A stretch of 64,000 nucleotides of DNA from Streptomyces sp. Ag109_O5-1 (GCF_003814875.1 NZ_RKQF01000001.1:4216001-4280000), one strand, 5' to 3'; numbered from the stretch's first letter, positions 1 through 9,188 are shown. Made by a program: numbers and translations. Notes: a model not told the origin generated them from the sequence alone.

Positions 1-177
1 GGTCCTGGCCTCGCGGGCCGCCTCGTTGTAGCCGGAGTCGGAGGACAGCAGGAGCAGTCCGTCGGAGGAGACCACGGCGACCGACTGGATGCCTGGCACC
101 TCCTCGACGAGGTTGCTCAGCAGCCAGTGCAGGTTGCGAGCCTCACTGCTCAGTCCGAAGGTACTGGGCGCGGTCAA
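1..177 (-). CDS. Roadblock/LC7 domain protein (CvnB-type), partial
   Basis: This is the N-terminal part of a gene that runs off the left edge. The 59 visible residues (about TAPSTFGLSSEARNLHWLL, then VPGIQSVAVVSSDGLLLLSS) are the start of a roadblock/LC7 fold. The TTG start overlaps the TGA stop of the histidine kinase by four bases, so the two are translationally coupled. A sensor kinase followed by a roadblock protein is the beginning of a conservon, the actinobacterial four-gene set of kinase, roadblock, DUF742 protein and small GTPase. The last two would lie outside the window. In other conservons the roadblock protein helps form a membrane-associated complex with the GTPase; that role is inferred from the family. 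Confidence 0.85.
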   Translation of the reverse strand, partial: MTAPSTFGLSSEARNLHWLLSNLVEEVPGIQSVAVVSSDGLLLLSSDSGYNEAAREART

Positions 178-3100
178 CTGCTTGCCTCCTCGACTGTGCC
201 CCCCGTGGCTTCTTCGGATACGGCTGTTCCTGATCCGGCCCGTGCGGTGCTGGGCACCTGGTTCTGGCCGGTCTGTTCGGCGATCTCCGCCTCCACGTCG
301 CGCCGTCCTGCGTCGGCTCCGCGGCGGAAGCCGCCGAGCCTGCGCCGGAGGGCCTCGGCGTCGACGCCTGAGCCGCGCTGGCGGGGCGGCGGAGCGGGTG
401 TGGTGATCTTGGGGGTGCGTTTGGGGAGACCCTTGCTGGTGACCGGGTCCTCGGCGTCGGCGAGGGCGTCGCCGCCGTCGCCGGGTGCGGGCAGGGGGCG
501 GGAGTGCTCCTCGGTTTCGCCGAAGTCGTTCCCACCCGCACCGGCCGTGCGGGTATCGAGCTCAGGTGCGGGTGGCCCCAGTGGGGCGTACCCGGCATCG
601 GCGGCCGCGGGCTGCGGTCGGGGCCAGTCGTCGTCCTCGGCCCGCTGTCGTCGGGACCTGATCTCGCCGTCGGCAGGGTGCGTCCGCCTCTCGCGCACAC
701 CGGGCCGCGCCTGCTCCTCGGCCGTGGCGGCTCGCGGCCGCTCCTCCGCGGGAACGGCTCGCGGCCGCTCCCCCGTCGGCTCGGCCTCCGGGGCCAGCTC
801 CGGGAGCAGCAGGGCCATCGTCGTCTCGGCGAACGTCTCCGGCGGGGCTTTCGGGCGGTACGTCGGCTCGGGAACCGCAGCCTTCGGCGGGGCCGCCTGC
901 TCGTGCACGGCGTCCTCGTGGGCCGGCCGTACCGGCAGGGCCTCCTCGTCGGCGCGCCGTACGGCCACGGCCTCCGCGTCGGCCCCGGCCGTGACCGCCC
1001 CGTGCTCGTCGGCCTCCCGTACGGCCTTCTCCGCCAGCGTCACCAGCGGGTCGCCGGACGCCGAGCGGCCGTACAGGACGTTGGAGTTGACCTCCGCGGC
1101 CGCGCCGGGGAGGGAGTAGGCGTGGGCGCCGCCGGGAGCCGTCGCGGCCGGCGGGACCGAGGCCGCGGGGGCCGCGGCCAGCAGGGACTGCGGGAGGACG
1201 ACGACCGCCGCCACCCCGCCCTGCTTCTGCTCGCGCAGCTGGACCCGGACACCGTGCCGGTGGGCCAGCCGGGCCACGACGTAGAGGCCGAGACCGAGGC
1301 CGCCCTCGCCCTCCTGGTCGTACGGCGACTCGGGGTCGAACTCGGCGAGGCGGCCGTTGAGGCGAGCCAGGCGGTCGGCGGTCATGCCGATGCCCTCGTC
1401 CTGGACGGAGAGCATGACCTCGCCGCTCTCCAGCAGCCAGCCGGAGATCTCGACGGGCAGGTCGGGCGGGGAGGACGCGGTGGCGTTCTCCATGAGTTCG
1501 GCGAGGAGGTGGCTGAGGTCGTCGGCGGCGAAACCGGCCACGTGCGCGTGCGGGGGTAGGGCCGCGATACGGACGCGCTCGTAGCGCTCGATCTCGCTGA
1601 CGGCCGCCCGGACCACGTCGACCAGTGGGATCGGGCCGGCGTGCTGCTGGACGTGCTCGGTGCCGGCCAGCACGAGGAGGTTCTCGCTGTGGCGGCGCAT
1701 GACCGTGGCGAAGTGGTCGAGCTTGAAGAGGGTCGACAGGCGGTCGGGGTCCTGCTCGCGCTCCTCCAGGCCCTCGATCACCGCCAGCTGGCGTTCCACC
1801 AGGCCCAGGGTGCGCAGCGCCAGGTTGACGAAGGTGCCGCCGATGCTGGTGCGCAGCCGCTCCAGCTGGACGGCGGAGTCGGTCAGCTCGGCGCGCAGCT
1901 CCTCGCGGGCGTCGGCCATCTTCTGGCGCTGGCCGACCAGGTGCTTGCGGTCGGTCTCCAGGGTGGCGATGCGGTCGTAGAGCTCGACGGCGTGCGCGTG
2001 CAGGGCGTTGACCGAGCGGACGACCTGCGCGAACTCGTCGTTGCGGCCGGTGAAGGTGACCGGCTCCTGGGTCCGCGGGTCCTCGGCCTCGGCGAGGCGC
2101 GCCGAGCCCCGGCGGAGCACCGAGAGGGGGCGGGTCAGGCTGCGGGCCATGGCCGTGGCGACACCGACCGCGACCAGCATCAGGGCGCCGAGCACCGCGA
2201 CACGGATCTCCAGCGCGGTGACGTCGTCGTCGCGGAGCTGCGCGAGGTCCTTGGTGCGGTGGTCGTAGAGCGCGGACTCCACGCCCCGCATCAGCTCGAC
2301 CCGGGCCGACAGGGCCGCGTCCAGCTTCTTGACGCTGGTGCCCAGGTCGTCGTCGGAGAGGGTCGGCTGGTCGGTGAGGGCGGCCAGGTACTTGTCGGCG
2401 TCGTTGACGTCGTTGCCGGTGACCGTGGAGTCGTAGGACTCGACCGCCGCCTTGGGCGCGCCGTCCCGGAAGTCGGCGACGGCCGCGTCCGCGCGCAGCC
2501 GGGCCTGCTGGGCGGCGGCGGTGAGCGCGTCACGCTGCTTCTTGTCGGCGGTGGAGGTGGTGGTGCTGGTGACGGGCAGACCGGTGATCGGGCTGATCGT
2601 GGTCTGGGTGGTGCTGGGGATGTTCAGCGCGGCCAGCAGCAGGCCGCGGGCGGCGGCGGACTGCTGGACGGCGGAGTCCAGCTCGGCGAGCGCGTAGGCG
2701 CCGGAGCCGGCCCTGGGGGGCATCTGCTCGGCCAGTTCCTCGGCGAGCCGGTGGAGCTCGGTGATGGTCTGCGAGTAGGCCTCGTGCGCTTCGAGGGCCG
2801 TGCTCTTGCCGGTGAGCGCGGACCGGCGGACGGCCGCGATGCCGTCCAGGTCGGTGCGCAGCCAGCCGGGGGCGTCGGTGTCCGCGCGCAGGTCCTCGAC
2901 CTGGCGGTCGACACGGGCGCTGCGGTCCTCCGAGGGCGCCTTGGACTTGGGGCGGCCCGCCGCGATGTAGGAGGTGACCTCGTCCCGCTCGTCGGCGAGC
3001 GAGCCGGCCAGCGCCAGCGCGTCCTGGGTGCGGCCCGCGAGGGTCACCAGATCCTGGGAGTCGCTCAGCTGCCCGGAGGCGGTGAGCAGGGCGGGCGCTC

Positions 3101-3260
3101 CCGCTCCGGCGATCGCGGCGGCCACCACAGCCACGGCCACGATCAGCCGGGTCCGGACATGCTTGGCGCGGCCGGTGCCGACGGGAGCGGCGGCGCCCGT
3201 TTCGGAGGCCGTCTTCTTGTCTGTGCGCCGAGGCCGCGTCTTCTGCACCGGTGCTCGCAT
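174..3260 (-). CDS. Nitrate/nitrite-sensing-domain histidine kinase (CvnA-type)
   Basis: A 1028-residue membrane sensor kinase. A basic N terminus precedes a transmembrane segment at about residues 39-60. A large extracytoplasmic domain with the NIT pattern (DSQDLVTLAGRTQDALALAGSL) follows, then a second membrane segment near 350-372 and a HAMP-like region (RSLTRPLSVLRRGSARLAE). The dimerisation region contains LDHFATVMRRHSENLL. The HATPase domain shows an N box (ELMENATASS, about 588) and a G box (GGLGLGLYVV, about 653). The last 330 residues are a Pro/Glu/Arg-rich tail, common in conservon kinases. It heads the conservon and overlaps the roadblock gene by four bases. The signal is unknown, and the NIT label does not prove nitrate sensing. 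Confidence 0.92.
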   Translation of the reverse strand: MRAPVQKTRPRRTDKKTASETGAAAPVGTGRAKHVRTRLIVAVAVVAAAIAGAGAPALLTASGQLSDSQDLVTLAGRTQDALALAGSLADERDEVTSYIAAGRPKSKAPSEDRSARVDRQVEDLRADTDAPGWLRTDLDGIAAVRRSALTGKSTALEAHEAYSQTITELHRLAEELAEQMPPRAGSGAYALAELDSAVQQSAAARGLLLAALNIPSTTQTTISPITGLPVTSTTTSTADKKQRDALTAAAQQARLRADAAVADFRDGAPKAAVESYDSTVTGNDVNDADKYLAALTDQPTLSDDDLGTSVKKLDAALSARVELMRGVESALYDHRTKDLAQLRDDDVTALEIRVAVLGALMLVAVGVATAMARSLTRPLSVLRRGSARLAEAEDPRTQEPVTFTGRNDEFAQVVRSVNALHAHAVELYDRIATLETDRKHLVGQRQKMADAREELRAELTDSAVQLERLRTSIGGTFVNLALRTLGLVERQLAVIEGLEEREQDPDRLSTLFKLDHFATVMRRHSENLLVLAGTEHVQQHAGPIPLVDVVRAAVSEIERYERVRIAALPPHAHVAGFAADDLSHLLAELMENATASSPPDLPVEISGWLLESGEVMLSVQDEGIGMTADRLARLNGRLAEFDPESPYDQEGEGGLGLGLYVVARLAHRHGVRVQLREQKQGGVAAVVVLPQSLLAAAPAASVPPAATAPGGAHAYSLPGAAAEVNSNVLYGRSASGDPLVTLAEKAVREADEHGAVTAGADAEAVAVRRADEEALPVRPAHEDAVHEQAAPPKAAVPEPTYRPKAPPETFAETTMALLLPELAPEAEPTGERPRAVPAEERPRAATAEEQARPGVRERRTHPADGEIRSRRQRAEDDDWPRPQPAAADAGYAPLGPPAPELDTRTAGAGGNDFGETEEHSRPLPAPGDGGDALADAEDPVTSKGLPKRTPKITTPAPPPRQRGSGVDAEALRRRLGGFRRGADAGRRDVEAEIAEQTGQNQVPSTARAGSGTAVSEEATGGTVEEASS

Positions 3261-3654
3261 TCCTGAACTCGTGTACCCAAGGGGTTGGGTGGCACCCCGT
3301 CATGATCTCCGGCATTCGGTGCCAAGTGGTGCACGCACCCGATGCGTGCACCGATATGTCGGTCCCCGACCCTCCCAGCGCCGGTGGGCGGTGGTCTCGC
3401 ATCACCTGACCCGCCACCCGAAGGAGTGAACATCGGAGGGGAGTTGGCGGGCAAGTTCCCACGGACCGCGCAGGGCCCTTTTCCGGCGGGCCGGTTGGAC
3501 GCGGACGGCGGGCTTTGACAGGATTCGCCACCACGCCTTCCCGGAGTGCGCCATTCCACCCCAAAACAGGCGGCTGACCTGCGAGACAGCGTGAATTCCC
3601 AGGCGGTTGCCAGCCTTTGGCGAAGATCGTGAAGACGTCGTGCAGACTGGCCGA
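3261..3654. other. Divergent intergenic region
   Basis: About 390 bases separate the conservon kinase from the divergent PP2C-like gene, so promoters for both should lie here. I see no ORF with convincing coding content and no RNA gene. A short inverted repeat around ccaaggggttgg lies near 3278-3292. I cannot assign a promoter with confidence. Confidence 0.5.
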
Positions 3655-4443
3655 ATGCGTACTGAAGTCGTTTCGGAAGCCGGTACCCCCGACCGCCCCA
3701 ACGAGGACTTCGCCGTTGTCGGACTTCCCGCCTCGGGGCAGGGGGGTTGTGCGATCGTCCTGGACGGGGTCACCCCGCCCGAGGACGGCACCGGGTGTCT
3801 GCATTCCGTCCCCTGGTTCACCGCGCGGCTGGGCGGCGCCCTGACCGAACTGACCGTTTCCGCACCAGATCTGACGCTGCCGGAAATCCTGGCGCGGGCG
3901 ATCCGGCGCACAGCGGACGCACACTCCGGCACCTGTGACCTTTCTCACCCGCGCACTCCCCAGGCCACGGTCGTTCTGACCCGCTGGTCCGACGACACCG
4001 TGGAGTACCTCGTCCTGTCCGACTCCGCACTGCTCCTGCAGTCCCCCGACGGCACGGTCACCGCGGTCCTGGACGACCGGCTCGACCGGATCCCCCGCGA
4101 CCGGCTGGCGTCGGACGCGATCGCCGACGCCACCGTCCGCAACAAGGAGGGCGGCTTCTTCACCGCCGCCGCCGATCCGTCGGTCGCCGCCCGCGCGGTC
4201 ACCGGGAGCGTGCCCCGGCACCGGGTGCGCGCCCTCGCCGCTCTCACGGACGGGGCGACCCGCTGGACGGAGAAGTTCCGCGAGGGCGACTGGACCGCCC
4301 TCTTCGACGTCGTACGCAAAGAGGGCGCGCGGGCGCTGGTGGACCGGGTGCGCGAGCTGGAGGCGGCCGACCGGGAGGAGCGGGCGTTCCTGCGGCGGAG
4401 CAAGACGCACGACGACGCGACGGTGGTGTACGCCGAGCTGTAG
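3655..4443 (+). CDS. PP2C-like phosphatase-domain protein
   Basis: A 262-residue cytoplasmic protein with the scattered motifs of the metal-dependent PP2C fold: a start around EAGTPDRPNEDF, an acidic DG in IVLDGVTPPEDG, SDSALLL, ALTDGATRW and the terminal DDATVVYAEL. PP2C phosphatases remove phosphate from Ser/Thr residues using bound Mn/Mg, and the Asp residues of these motifs are candidate metal ligands. I chose the ATG at 3655 because the sequence of the family begins there; an in-frame ATG 48 bases upstream is possible. Upstream Shine-Dalgarno pairing is poor, so the transcript might be nearly leaderless. It stands alone between a divergent kinase and a convergent MarR gene. The substrate is unknown. 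Confidence 0.75.
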   Translation: MRTEVVSEAGTPDRPNEDFAVVGLPASGQGGCAIVLDGVTPPEDGTGCLHSVPWFTARLGGALTELTVSAPDLTLPEILARAIRRTADAHSGTCDLSHPRTPQATVVLTRWSDDTVEYLVLSDSALLLQSPDGTVTAVLDDRLDRIPRDRLASDAIADATVRNKEGGFFTAAADPSVAARAVTGSVPRHRVRALAALTDGATRWTEKFREGDWTALFDVVRKEGARALVDRVRELEAADREERAFLRRSKTHDDATVVYAEL

Positions 4444-4465
4444 CGGCCACTTCGAGCGGTAGTGG

Positions 4466-4957
4466 CTACTTCTCCATGACGCCGTTCAACTGGTTCAGCA
4501 GGCGGGCGAGTTCCGCGACCTCCTGGCGGGGCCAGTGGGCGAGCTGGCGGACGTACCGGCCCCGGCGCGCCTCACGGACCCTGCCCACCCGGCGCCGGCC
4601 CTCCTCGGTGAGGGCGATCAGCCAGGCCCGTCCGTCGGCCGGGTCGGGCTCGCGGGCGACCAGGCCGAGCTCCTCCAGGGCGCGCAGCTGGCGGGACATG
4701 GTGGCCTTGCCGACGCCGATGTAGGCGGCCAGTTCGGTGGCGCGCCGGCCGCCGCACTCGTCGAGCCGGACGAGCAGGCCGTAAGCGGCGGACTCCAGGT
4801 CGGGGTGGACCTCCCGGGCCATCTCGCCCTGGCTGGCCCGGGCGCGCCGCAACAGCACCGTCAACTCGCGTTCCAGAGCCAGGAACTCCTGGTCCGCGCC
4901 GTTCGGCGTCAACCCGGTGGCGGCGGGCTGTTCAGAGCCCTTTTCGTCCTCGTGCAC
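4466..4957 (-). CDS. MarR family transcriptional regulator
   Basis: A 163-residue winged helix-turn-helix protein of typical MarR length. The recognition region (ATELAAYIGVGKATMSRQLRALEELGLVAREPDPADGRAWLIALTEEG) contains the helix-turn-helix followed by the DxR wing motif. The start is GTG at 4957, reading HEDEKGSEQ, since longer versions of the frame run through unrelated sequence. It is divergent from the GH25 lysozyme gene and convergent with the PP2C-like gene, so it may regulate its own promoter and perhaps the lysozyme gene. That control is inference. Confidence 0.88.
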   Translation of the reverse strand: MHEDEKGSEQPAATGLTPNGADQEFLALERELTVLLRRARASQGEMAREVHPDLESAAYGLLVRLDECGGRRATELAAYIGVGKATMSRQLRALEELGLVAREPDPADGRAWLIALTEEGRRRVGRVREARRGRYVRQLAHWPRQEVAELARLLNQLNGVMEK

Positions 4958-5224
4958 GTCACTACCCCTGATCGGTTTCACAGTCCTGAAAGTTTCCGTC
5001 AAACTCCGTCGTCGCCCGGCTCGCCAAGTATTTCGCAGGCCTGGACCGACGGCTGCCTCCGGATGCCCTTCCCCGGCGTCCGCCGCGTGCGCGGTCTCCG
5101 TGCAATCGATGGCATGTGCACGTCGGCGATGGTCGTGCCGTGTGACCCCGCGTCGTGTCGCGCCTGTCACAGCGGCCGCCTCTGGCATATGTGGGTCCCC
5201 CACCTCACCCCACGGAGGCATGTC

Positions 5225-6031
5225 ATGCCGGTACACAGACCCACCCCCACGCTCCTGACCGCGATGGTCGCGCTGCTGCTCACGGCCGCTCCCCTGGCCC
5301 CGGCCCACGCCGACGGGGCCACCCCCGCCCGCGGCTCGGCCTACATGGGCATGGGCGTCCTGGCCCACGACGGCCAGAGCGGCACGCCCAAGTCCGCCGA
5401 CGCCAACCAGACCGAGGGCGTCGACGTCGCCAGCTACCAGGGCGACGTCGCCTGGTCGACCCTGCTCGGCAGCGGGGTCAGATGGGCGTACACGAAGGCG
5501 ACGGAAGGCACGTCCTACACGAACCCCTACTTCACCCAGCAGTACAACGGCCCCTACGACCTCGGCATGGTCCGCGGCGCCTACCACTTCGCGACCCCGG
5601 ACACCACGGGCGGCGCGGCCCAGGCCGACTACTTCGTCGACCACGGCGGCGGCTGGTCGAAGGACGGCCAGACCCTGCCCGGGGTCCTCGACATCGAGTG
5701 GAACCCGTACGGCTCCGCGTGCTACGGCAAGTCCGCGAGCGGGATGGTCGGCTGGATCACCGACTTCCTGAAGCGGTACAAGGCGCGGACGGGCCGGAAC
5801 GCCGTCATCTACACGGCCACCAGCTGGTGGAACGACTGCACCGGCAACTACGGCGGTTTCGGGTCCGTCAACCCGCTGTGGGTGGCCCGGTACGCCTCGG
5901 AGGTCGGAACACTGCCGGCCGGCTGGTCGAAGTACACGATGTGGCAGTACACGTCGACCGGACCGACGGTCGGTGACCACGACAAGTTCAACGGGGCCCT
6001 CGACAAGGTCGTCGAGTTCGCCAACGGCTGA
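5225..6031 (+). CDS. Secreted GH25 muramidase (lysozyme)
   Basis: A 268-residue exported N-acetylmuramidase that should hydrolyse the beta-1,4 bond of peptidoglycan. A signal peptide covers about residues 1-30 (hydrophobic LLTAMVALLLTAAPLAPAHA, AxA cleavage). The GH25 barrel follows with the signature GVDVASYQGDVAW, KATEGTSYTNPYF, GAYHFA and the acidic pair in GVLDIEWNPYG. The end, YTMWQYTSTGPTVGDHDKFNG, is a typical GH25 terminus. There is no separate wall-binding domain. A GGAGG ribosome binding site at 5214-5218 supports the ATG. The gene is divergent from the MarR regulator. Similar proteins in streptomycetes are autolysins or antibacterial lysozymes (for example the cellosyl type). Confidence 0.93.
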   Translation: MPVHRPTPTLLTAMVALLLTAAPLAPAHADGATPARGSAYMGMGVLAHDGQSGTPKSADANQTEGVDVASYQGDVAWSTLLGSGVRWAYTKATEGTSYTNPYFTQQYNGPYDLGMVRGAYHFATPDTTGGAAQADYFVDHGGGWSKDGQTLPGVLDIEWNPYGSACYGKSASGMVGWITDFLKRYKARTGRNAVIYTATSWWNDCTGNYGGFGSVNPLWVARYASEVGTLPAGWSKYTMWQYTSTGPTVGDHDKFNGALDKVVEFANG

Positions 6032-6057
6032 CCGGCGGCGGACCGGCCGACAGGCCG

Positions 6058-6288
6058 GCGGTCGTCTTCGTCGGCGGCCGGCCGGCATTCGCCATCGCCG
6101 GCCAGCCGACGGGAAGGCTTTGCCGACTGTCGTTTGGCCGGTGGGCTTTCGTCTTCACCGAAGGCCGACCGGCCTGCGGTCGTCTTGTCGTCCGCCGACC
6201 GGCTGGCGGCCGTCTCCATCACGGCCGGCCGGCCGGTGGTCGTCTTCGTCGCGGTCACCAGCCCGCGGTCGTCTTCGTCGGTGGCCGG
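6058..6288. repeat. Degenerate GC-rich repeat cluster downstream of the lysozyme gene
   Basis: This noncoding stretch holds several imperfect copies of a unit resembling gcggtcgtcttcgtcggcgg followed by ccgg-rich palindromes. Copies start near 6058, 6174, 6213, 6235 and 6265, with similar orientation and varied spacing. GGCCGG palindromes lie between them. No reading frame here looks coding. The pattern could be a slipped-strand expansion or a structured 3' region. Confidence 0.6.
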
Positions 6289-6304
6289 TCCTGCCGTGCA
6301 GGGC

Positions 6305-6340
6305 GGAGGCCCGGGTCTCCTCGCGGGGACCCGGGCCTCC
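6305..6340 (-). terminator. Probable lon terminator hairpin
   Basis: A perfect 13-bp inverted repeat (arms 6305-6317 and 6328-6340) encloses a 10-base loop, 20 bases beyond the lon stop codon. It can form on either strand and lies between the lysozyme and lon genes, so it may act in both directions. It lacks a strong U tract, as is common in Streptomyces. Confidence 0.8.
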
Positions 6341-6359
6341 TGTCATCCGGCAGCGTCCG

Positions 6360-8774
6360 TCACGCCGCTGCCGGAACCTCCGGCGCCGCGCCGTTCGTGG
6401 CGGGCGCGAGCGCCAGCTCCAGGACCTGGCGGACGTCGGTCACGGCGTGGACGTCGAGCTTGTCCAGCACCTCGGCCGGGACGTCGTCCAGGTCGGCCTC
6501 GTTGCGCTTCGGGATGATGACGGTCGTCACCCCGGCGCGCTGGGCGGCGAGCAGCTTCTGCTTCACACCGCCGATCGGCAGGACACGGCCGGTCAGCGAG
6601 ACCTCGCCGGTCATCGCCACGTCCGTGCGGACCAGCCGGCCGGAGAGCAGCGACGCGAGGGCCGTCGTCATCGTGACGCCGGCGCTCGGGCCGTCCTTCG
6701 GGACCGCACCCGCCGGGAAGTGGATGTGGACACCGCGGTCCTTCAGGTCGCCGACCGGGAGTTCCAGTTCGGCGCCGTGGGAGCGCAGGAAGGAGAGCGC
6801 GATCTGCGCCGACTCCTTCATCACGTCACCCAGCTGACCGGTGAGGGTCAGACCCGCCGCGCCCGTCTCCGGGTCGGCGAGGGACGCCTCGACGAAGAGC
6901 ACGTCGCCGCCCGCTCCGGTGACCGCGAGGCCCGTCGCCACGCCCGGCACCGACGTGCGGCGCTCGGCCGGGTCCTGGGCGGACTCGGGCACGTGGTGCG
7001 GCCGGCCGATCAGAGCGCGCAGGTCCTCGTCCCTGATCGTGAACGGCAGCTCCCGCTGACCGAGTTCGTGCTGGGCCGCGACCTTGCGCAGCAGCCTGGC
7101 GATCGACCGCTCCAGGGTGCGGACGCCCGCCTCACGCGTGTACTCGCCGGCGAGCTTGCGCAGCGCGCTCTCGTCGAGGACGACCTCGCCCTTGTCGATG
7201 CCGGCCCGCTCCAGCTGGCGCGGGAGCAGGTGGTCACGGGCGATGACGACCTTCTCGTCCTCGGTGTAGCCGTCGAGGCGGACGAGCTCCATACGGTCGA
7301 GCAGGGCTTCCGGGATGGCTTCGAGCACGTTGGCCGTGGCGAGGAACACCACGTCGCTCAGGTCGAGTTCGACCTCCAGGTAGTGGTCGCGGAAGGTGTG
7401 GTTCTGCGCCGGGTCAAGGACTTCGAGGAGGGCCGCGGCCGGGTCGCCCCGGTAGTCGGAGCCCACCTTGTCGATCTCGTCGAGCAGGACGACCGGGTTC
7501 ATCGAACCGGCTTCCTTGATGGCCCGGACGATCCGGCCGGGCAGCGCACCCACGTACGTACGCCGGTGACCGCGGATCTCCGCCTCGTCCCGCACACCGC
7601 CGAGGGCGACCCGGACGAACTTCCGGCCCATCGCGTGGGCGACCGACTCGCCGAGCGAGGTCTTGCCGACACCGGGCGGGCCGACCAGGGCCAGCACGGC
7701 ACCGCCGCGCCGCCCGCCGATGACCCCGAGCCCCCGGTCGCTACGGCGCTTGCGCACCGCCAGGTACTCGGTGATCCGCTCCTTCACGTCCTCCAGGCCG
7801 GCGTGCTCGGCGTCCAGGACCGCCTTGGCGCCCTGGATGTCGTACTGGTCCTCGGTCCGCTCGTTCCACGGCAGTTCGAGGACGGTGTCCAGCCAGGTGC
7901 GGATCCACGAGCCCTCCGGGGACTGGTCGCTGGACCGCTCCAGCTTCTCGACCTCCTTGAGGGCGGCCTCGCGGACCTTCTCGGGCAGGTCGGCGGCCTC
8001 GACGCGGGCGCGGTAGTCGTCGGACTCCTCGCCGTCCTTCTCGCCGTTCAGCTCGCGCAGTTCCTTGCGGACGGCTTCGAGCTGGCGGCGGAGCAGGAAC
8101 TCGCGCTGCTGCTTGTCGACGCCCTCCTGGACGTCCTTGGCGATGGTCTCGGCGACGTCCTGCTCGGCAAGGTGGTCGCGCAGCTGCTGGGTGGCCAGCT
8201 TGAGCCGGGCGACCGCGTCGACGGTCTCCAGCAGTTCGATCTTCTGCTCGGTGGTCAGGAAGGGCGAGTAGCCGGAGTTGTCGGCGAGCTGGGACACGTC
8301 GTCGATGGCCTGCACCCGGTCCACGACCTGCCAGGCGCCGCGCTTGCGCAGCCAGGCGGTGGCGAGGGCCTTGTACTCCGTGACAAGTTCGGTGACATGA
8401 CCGGGCACCGGGTCCGGGACGTTCTCGTCGATACGGGTGCCCTCCACCCACAGGGCGGCACCCGGGCCGGTCGTACCGGCGCCGATGCGCACCCGGTAGC
8501 GGCCGCGGATCAGCGCGCCCGGGTCGCCGTCGGCGAGGCGGCCGACCTGCTCCACGGTGCCGAGCACACCGGTGCTCGGGTAGGTCCCGTCGACCCGCGG
8601 CACCAGCAGCACCTTGGGCTTGCCGGGCTCGGTACGGGCGGCGGCCTGCGCAGCCTCCACGGCGGCGCGTACATCAGCGTCCTTCAGGTCCAGCGGGACC
8701 ACCATCCCGGGCAGCACGACCTCGCCGTCGAGAGGCAGCACAGGGAGGGTGAGTGATGCGGACGTCGAAGCCAT
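6360..8774 (-). CDS. lon: ATP-dependent Lon protease
   Basis: An 804-residue LonA-type protease, the usual length. It degrades misfolded and selected regulatory proteins in the cytoplasm. The order is an N-terminal LON substrate-binding domain (LPVLPLDGEVVLPGMVVPL), coiled-coil region, AAA+ module (Walker A GPPGVGKTSLGE, Walker B VVLLDEIDKVGSD) and the C-terminal protease domain with the catalytic Ser in PKDGPSAG and the Lys in GGVKQKLLAA. I chose ATG at 8774 (MASTSAS) because AAGGGGAG lies just upstream and an upstream TTG at 8795 abuts the HAIR operator. The gene is monocistronic. The HAIR element just upstream implies HspR repression and heat induction. Confidence 0.97.
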   Translation of the reverse strand: MASTSASLTLPVLPLDGEVVLPGMVVPLDLKDADVRAAVEAAQAAARTEPGKPKVLLVPRVDGTYPSTGVLGTVEQVGRLADGDPGALIRGRYRVRIGAGTTGPGAALWVEGTRIDENVPDPVPGHVTELVTEYKALATAWLRKRGAWQVVDRVQAIDDVSQLADNSGYSPFLTTEQKIELLETVDAVARLKLATQQLRDHLAEQDVAETIAKDVQEGVDKQQREFLLRRQLEAVRKELRELNGEKDGEESDDYRARVEAADLPEKVREAALKEVEKLERSSDQSPEGSWIRTWLDTVLELPWNERTEDQYDIQGAKAVLDAEHAGLEDVKERITEYLAVRKRRSDRGLGVIGGRRGGAVLALVGPPGVGKTSLGESVAHAMGRKFVRVALGGVRDEAEIRGHRRTYVGALPGRIVRAIKEAGSMNPVVLLDEIDKVGSDYRGDPAAALLEVLDPAQNHTFRDHYLEVELDLSDVVFLATANVLEAIPEALLDRMELVRLDGYTEDEKVVIARDHLLPRQLERAGIDKGEVVLDESALRKLAGEYTREAGVRTLERSIARLLRKVAAQHELGQRELPFTIRDEDLRALIGRPHHVPESAQDPAERRTSVPGVATGLAVTGAGGDVLFVEASLADPETGAAGLTLTGQLGDVMKESAQIALSFLRSHGAELELPVGDLKDRGVHIHFPAGAVPKDGPSAGVTMTTALASLLSGRLVRTDVAMTGEVSLTGRVLPIGGVKQKLLAAQRAGVTTVIIPKRNEADLDDVPAEVLDKLDVHAVTDVRQVLELALAPATNGAAPEVPAAA

Positions 8775-8795
8775 GATCTCCCCTTCGGCAGTCAA

Positions 8796-8816
8796 CTTGA
8801 GCTATGCCGACTCAAT
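8796..8816 (-). promoter_or_regulatory. HAIR element (HspR operator) of lon
   Basis: The sequence CTTGAGC-N7-ACTCAAT matches the HspR inverted repeat CTTGAGT-N7-ACTCAAG with two changes. It sits 22 bases before the lon start codon. HspR is the heat-shock repressor of dnaK, clpB and lon in Streptomyces. Its placement supports the choice of the downstream ATG for lon. Confidence 0.85.
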
Positions 8817-8946
8817 GCTTGGGGGTCGAGAAATGTTCCCATGCATATGTTCGCCCTGAGCGATCGAGTGGTGACCTGGCCGAACACGGTCCCGCGCCCG
8901 GAAAAACAGTTGATCCGCGCGGGCGCATTCCCCATACGGTCGGCCG

Positions 8947-9188
8947 GTGACCGACACAGAGCTCGCGGCGACCCTGCTCGCCGCCTACGACGCCCAGATG
9001 CGCGCCGTCCAGCCCGTCCCGGCGTCCGGGGTCGGCTACGAGCACGACGGCCCCCTGCTCCGGGTCGTCGGCCAGCACCGCGGCTTCGTGACCGGCCCGC
9101 ACGACTGGGGCGGCCTGTGCGACGCCGAACTGGACGCGGTGATCGCCCGGCAGCGGGACTTCTTCGCGGCGCGCGGGGAGGCGGTGGA
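8947..9188 (+). pseudogene. GNAT acetyltransferase, 5' fragment cut by a tnpB remnant
   Basis: About 80 codons from a GTG start (TDTELAATLLAAYDAQMRAVQP through QRDFFAARGEAV) look like the N-terminal half of an actinobacterial GNAT-type acetyltransferase. The similarity stops abruptly at about 9188, where the opposite strand becomes a decayed transposon gene. I find no second half of the acetyltransferase beyond the insertion, so the gene is truncated and not only interrupted. The frame runs on to 9606 without coding character. The family assignment rests on the N-terminal pattern alone and is moderate. Confidence 0.6.

Noticed and set aside
127..1119. Long plus-strand frames opposite the conservon kinase
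   Set aside because: They are antisense shadows of a GC-rich gene. The minus-strand frame carries NIT, HAMP and kinase motifs.
5848..6258. A minus-strand gene over the lysozyme end and repeat cluster
   Set aside because: The frame has a biased composition caused by the repeats, and half of it is antisense to the lysozyme.
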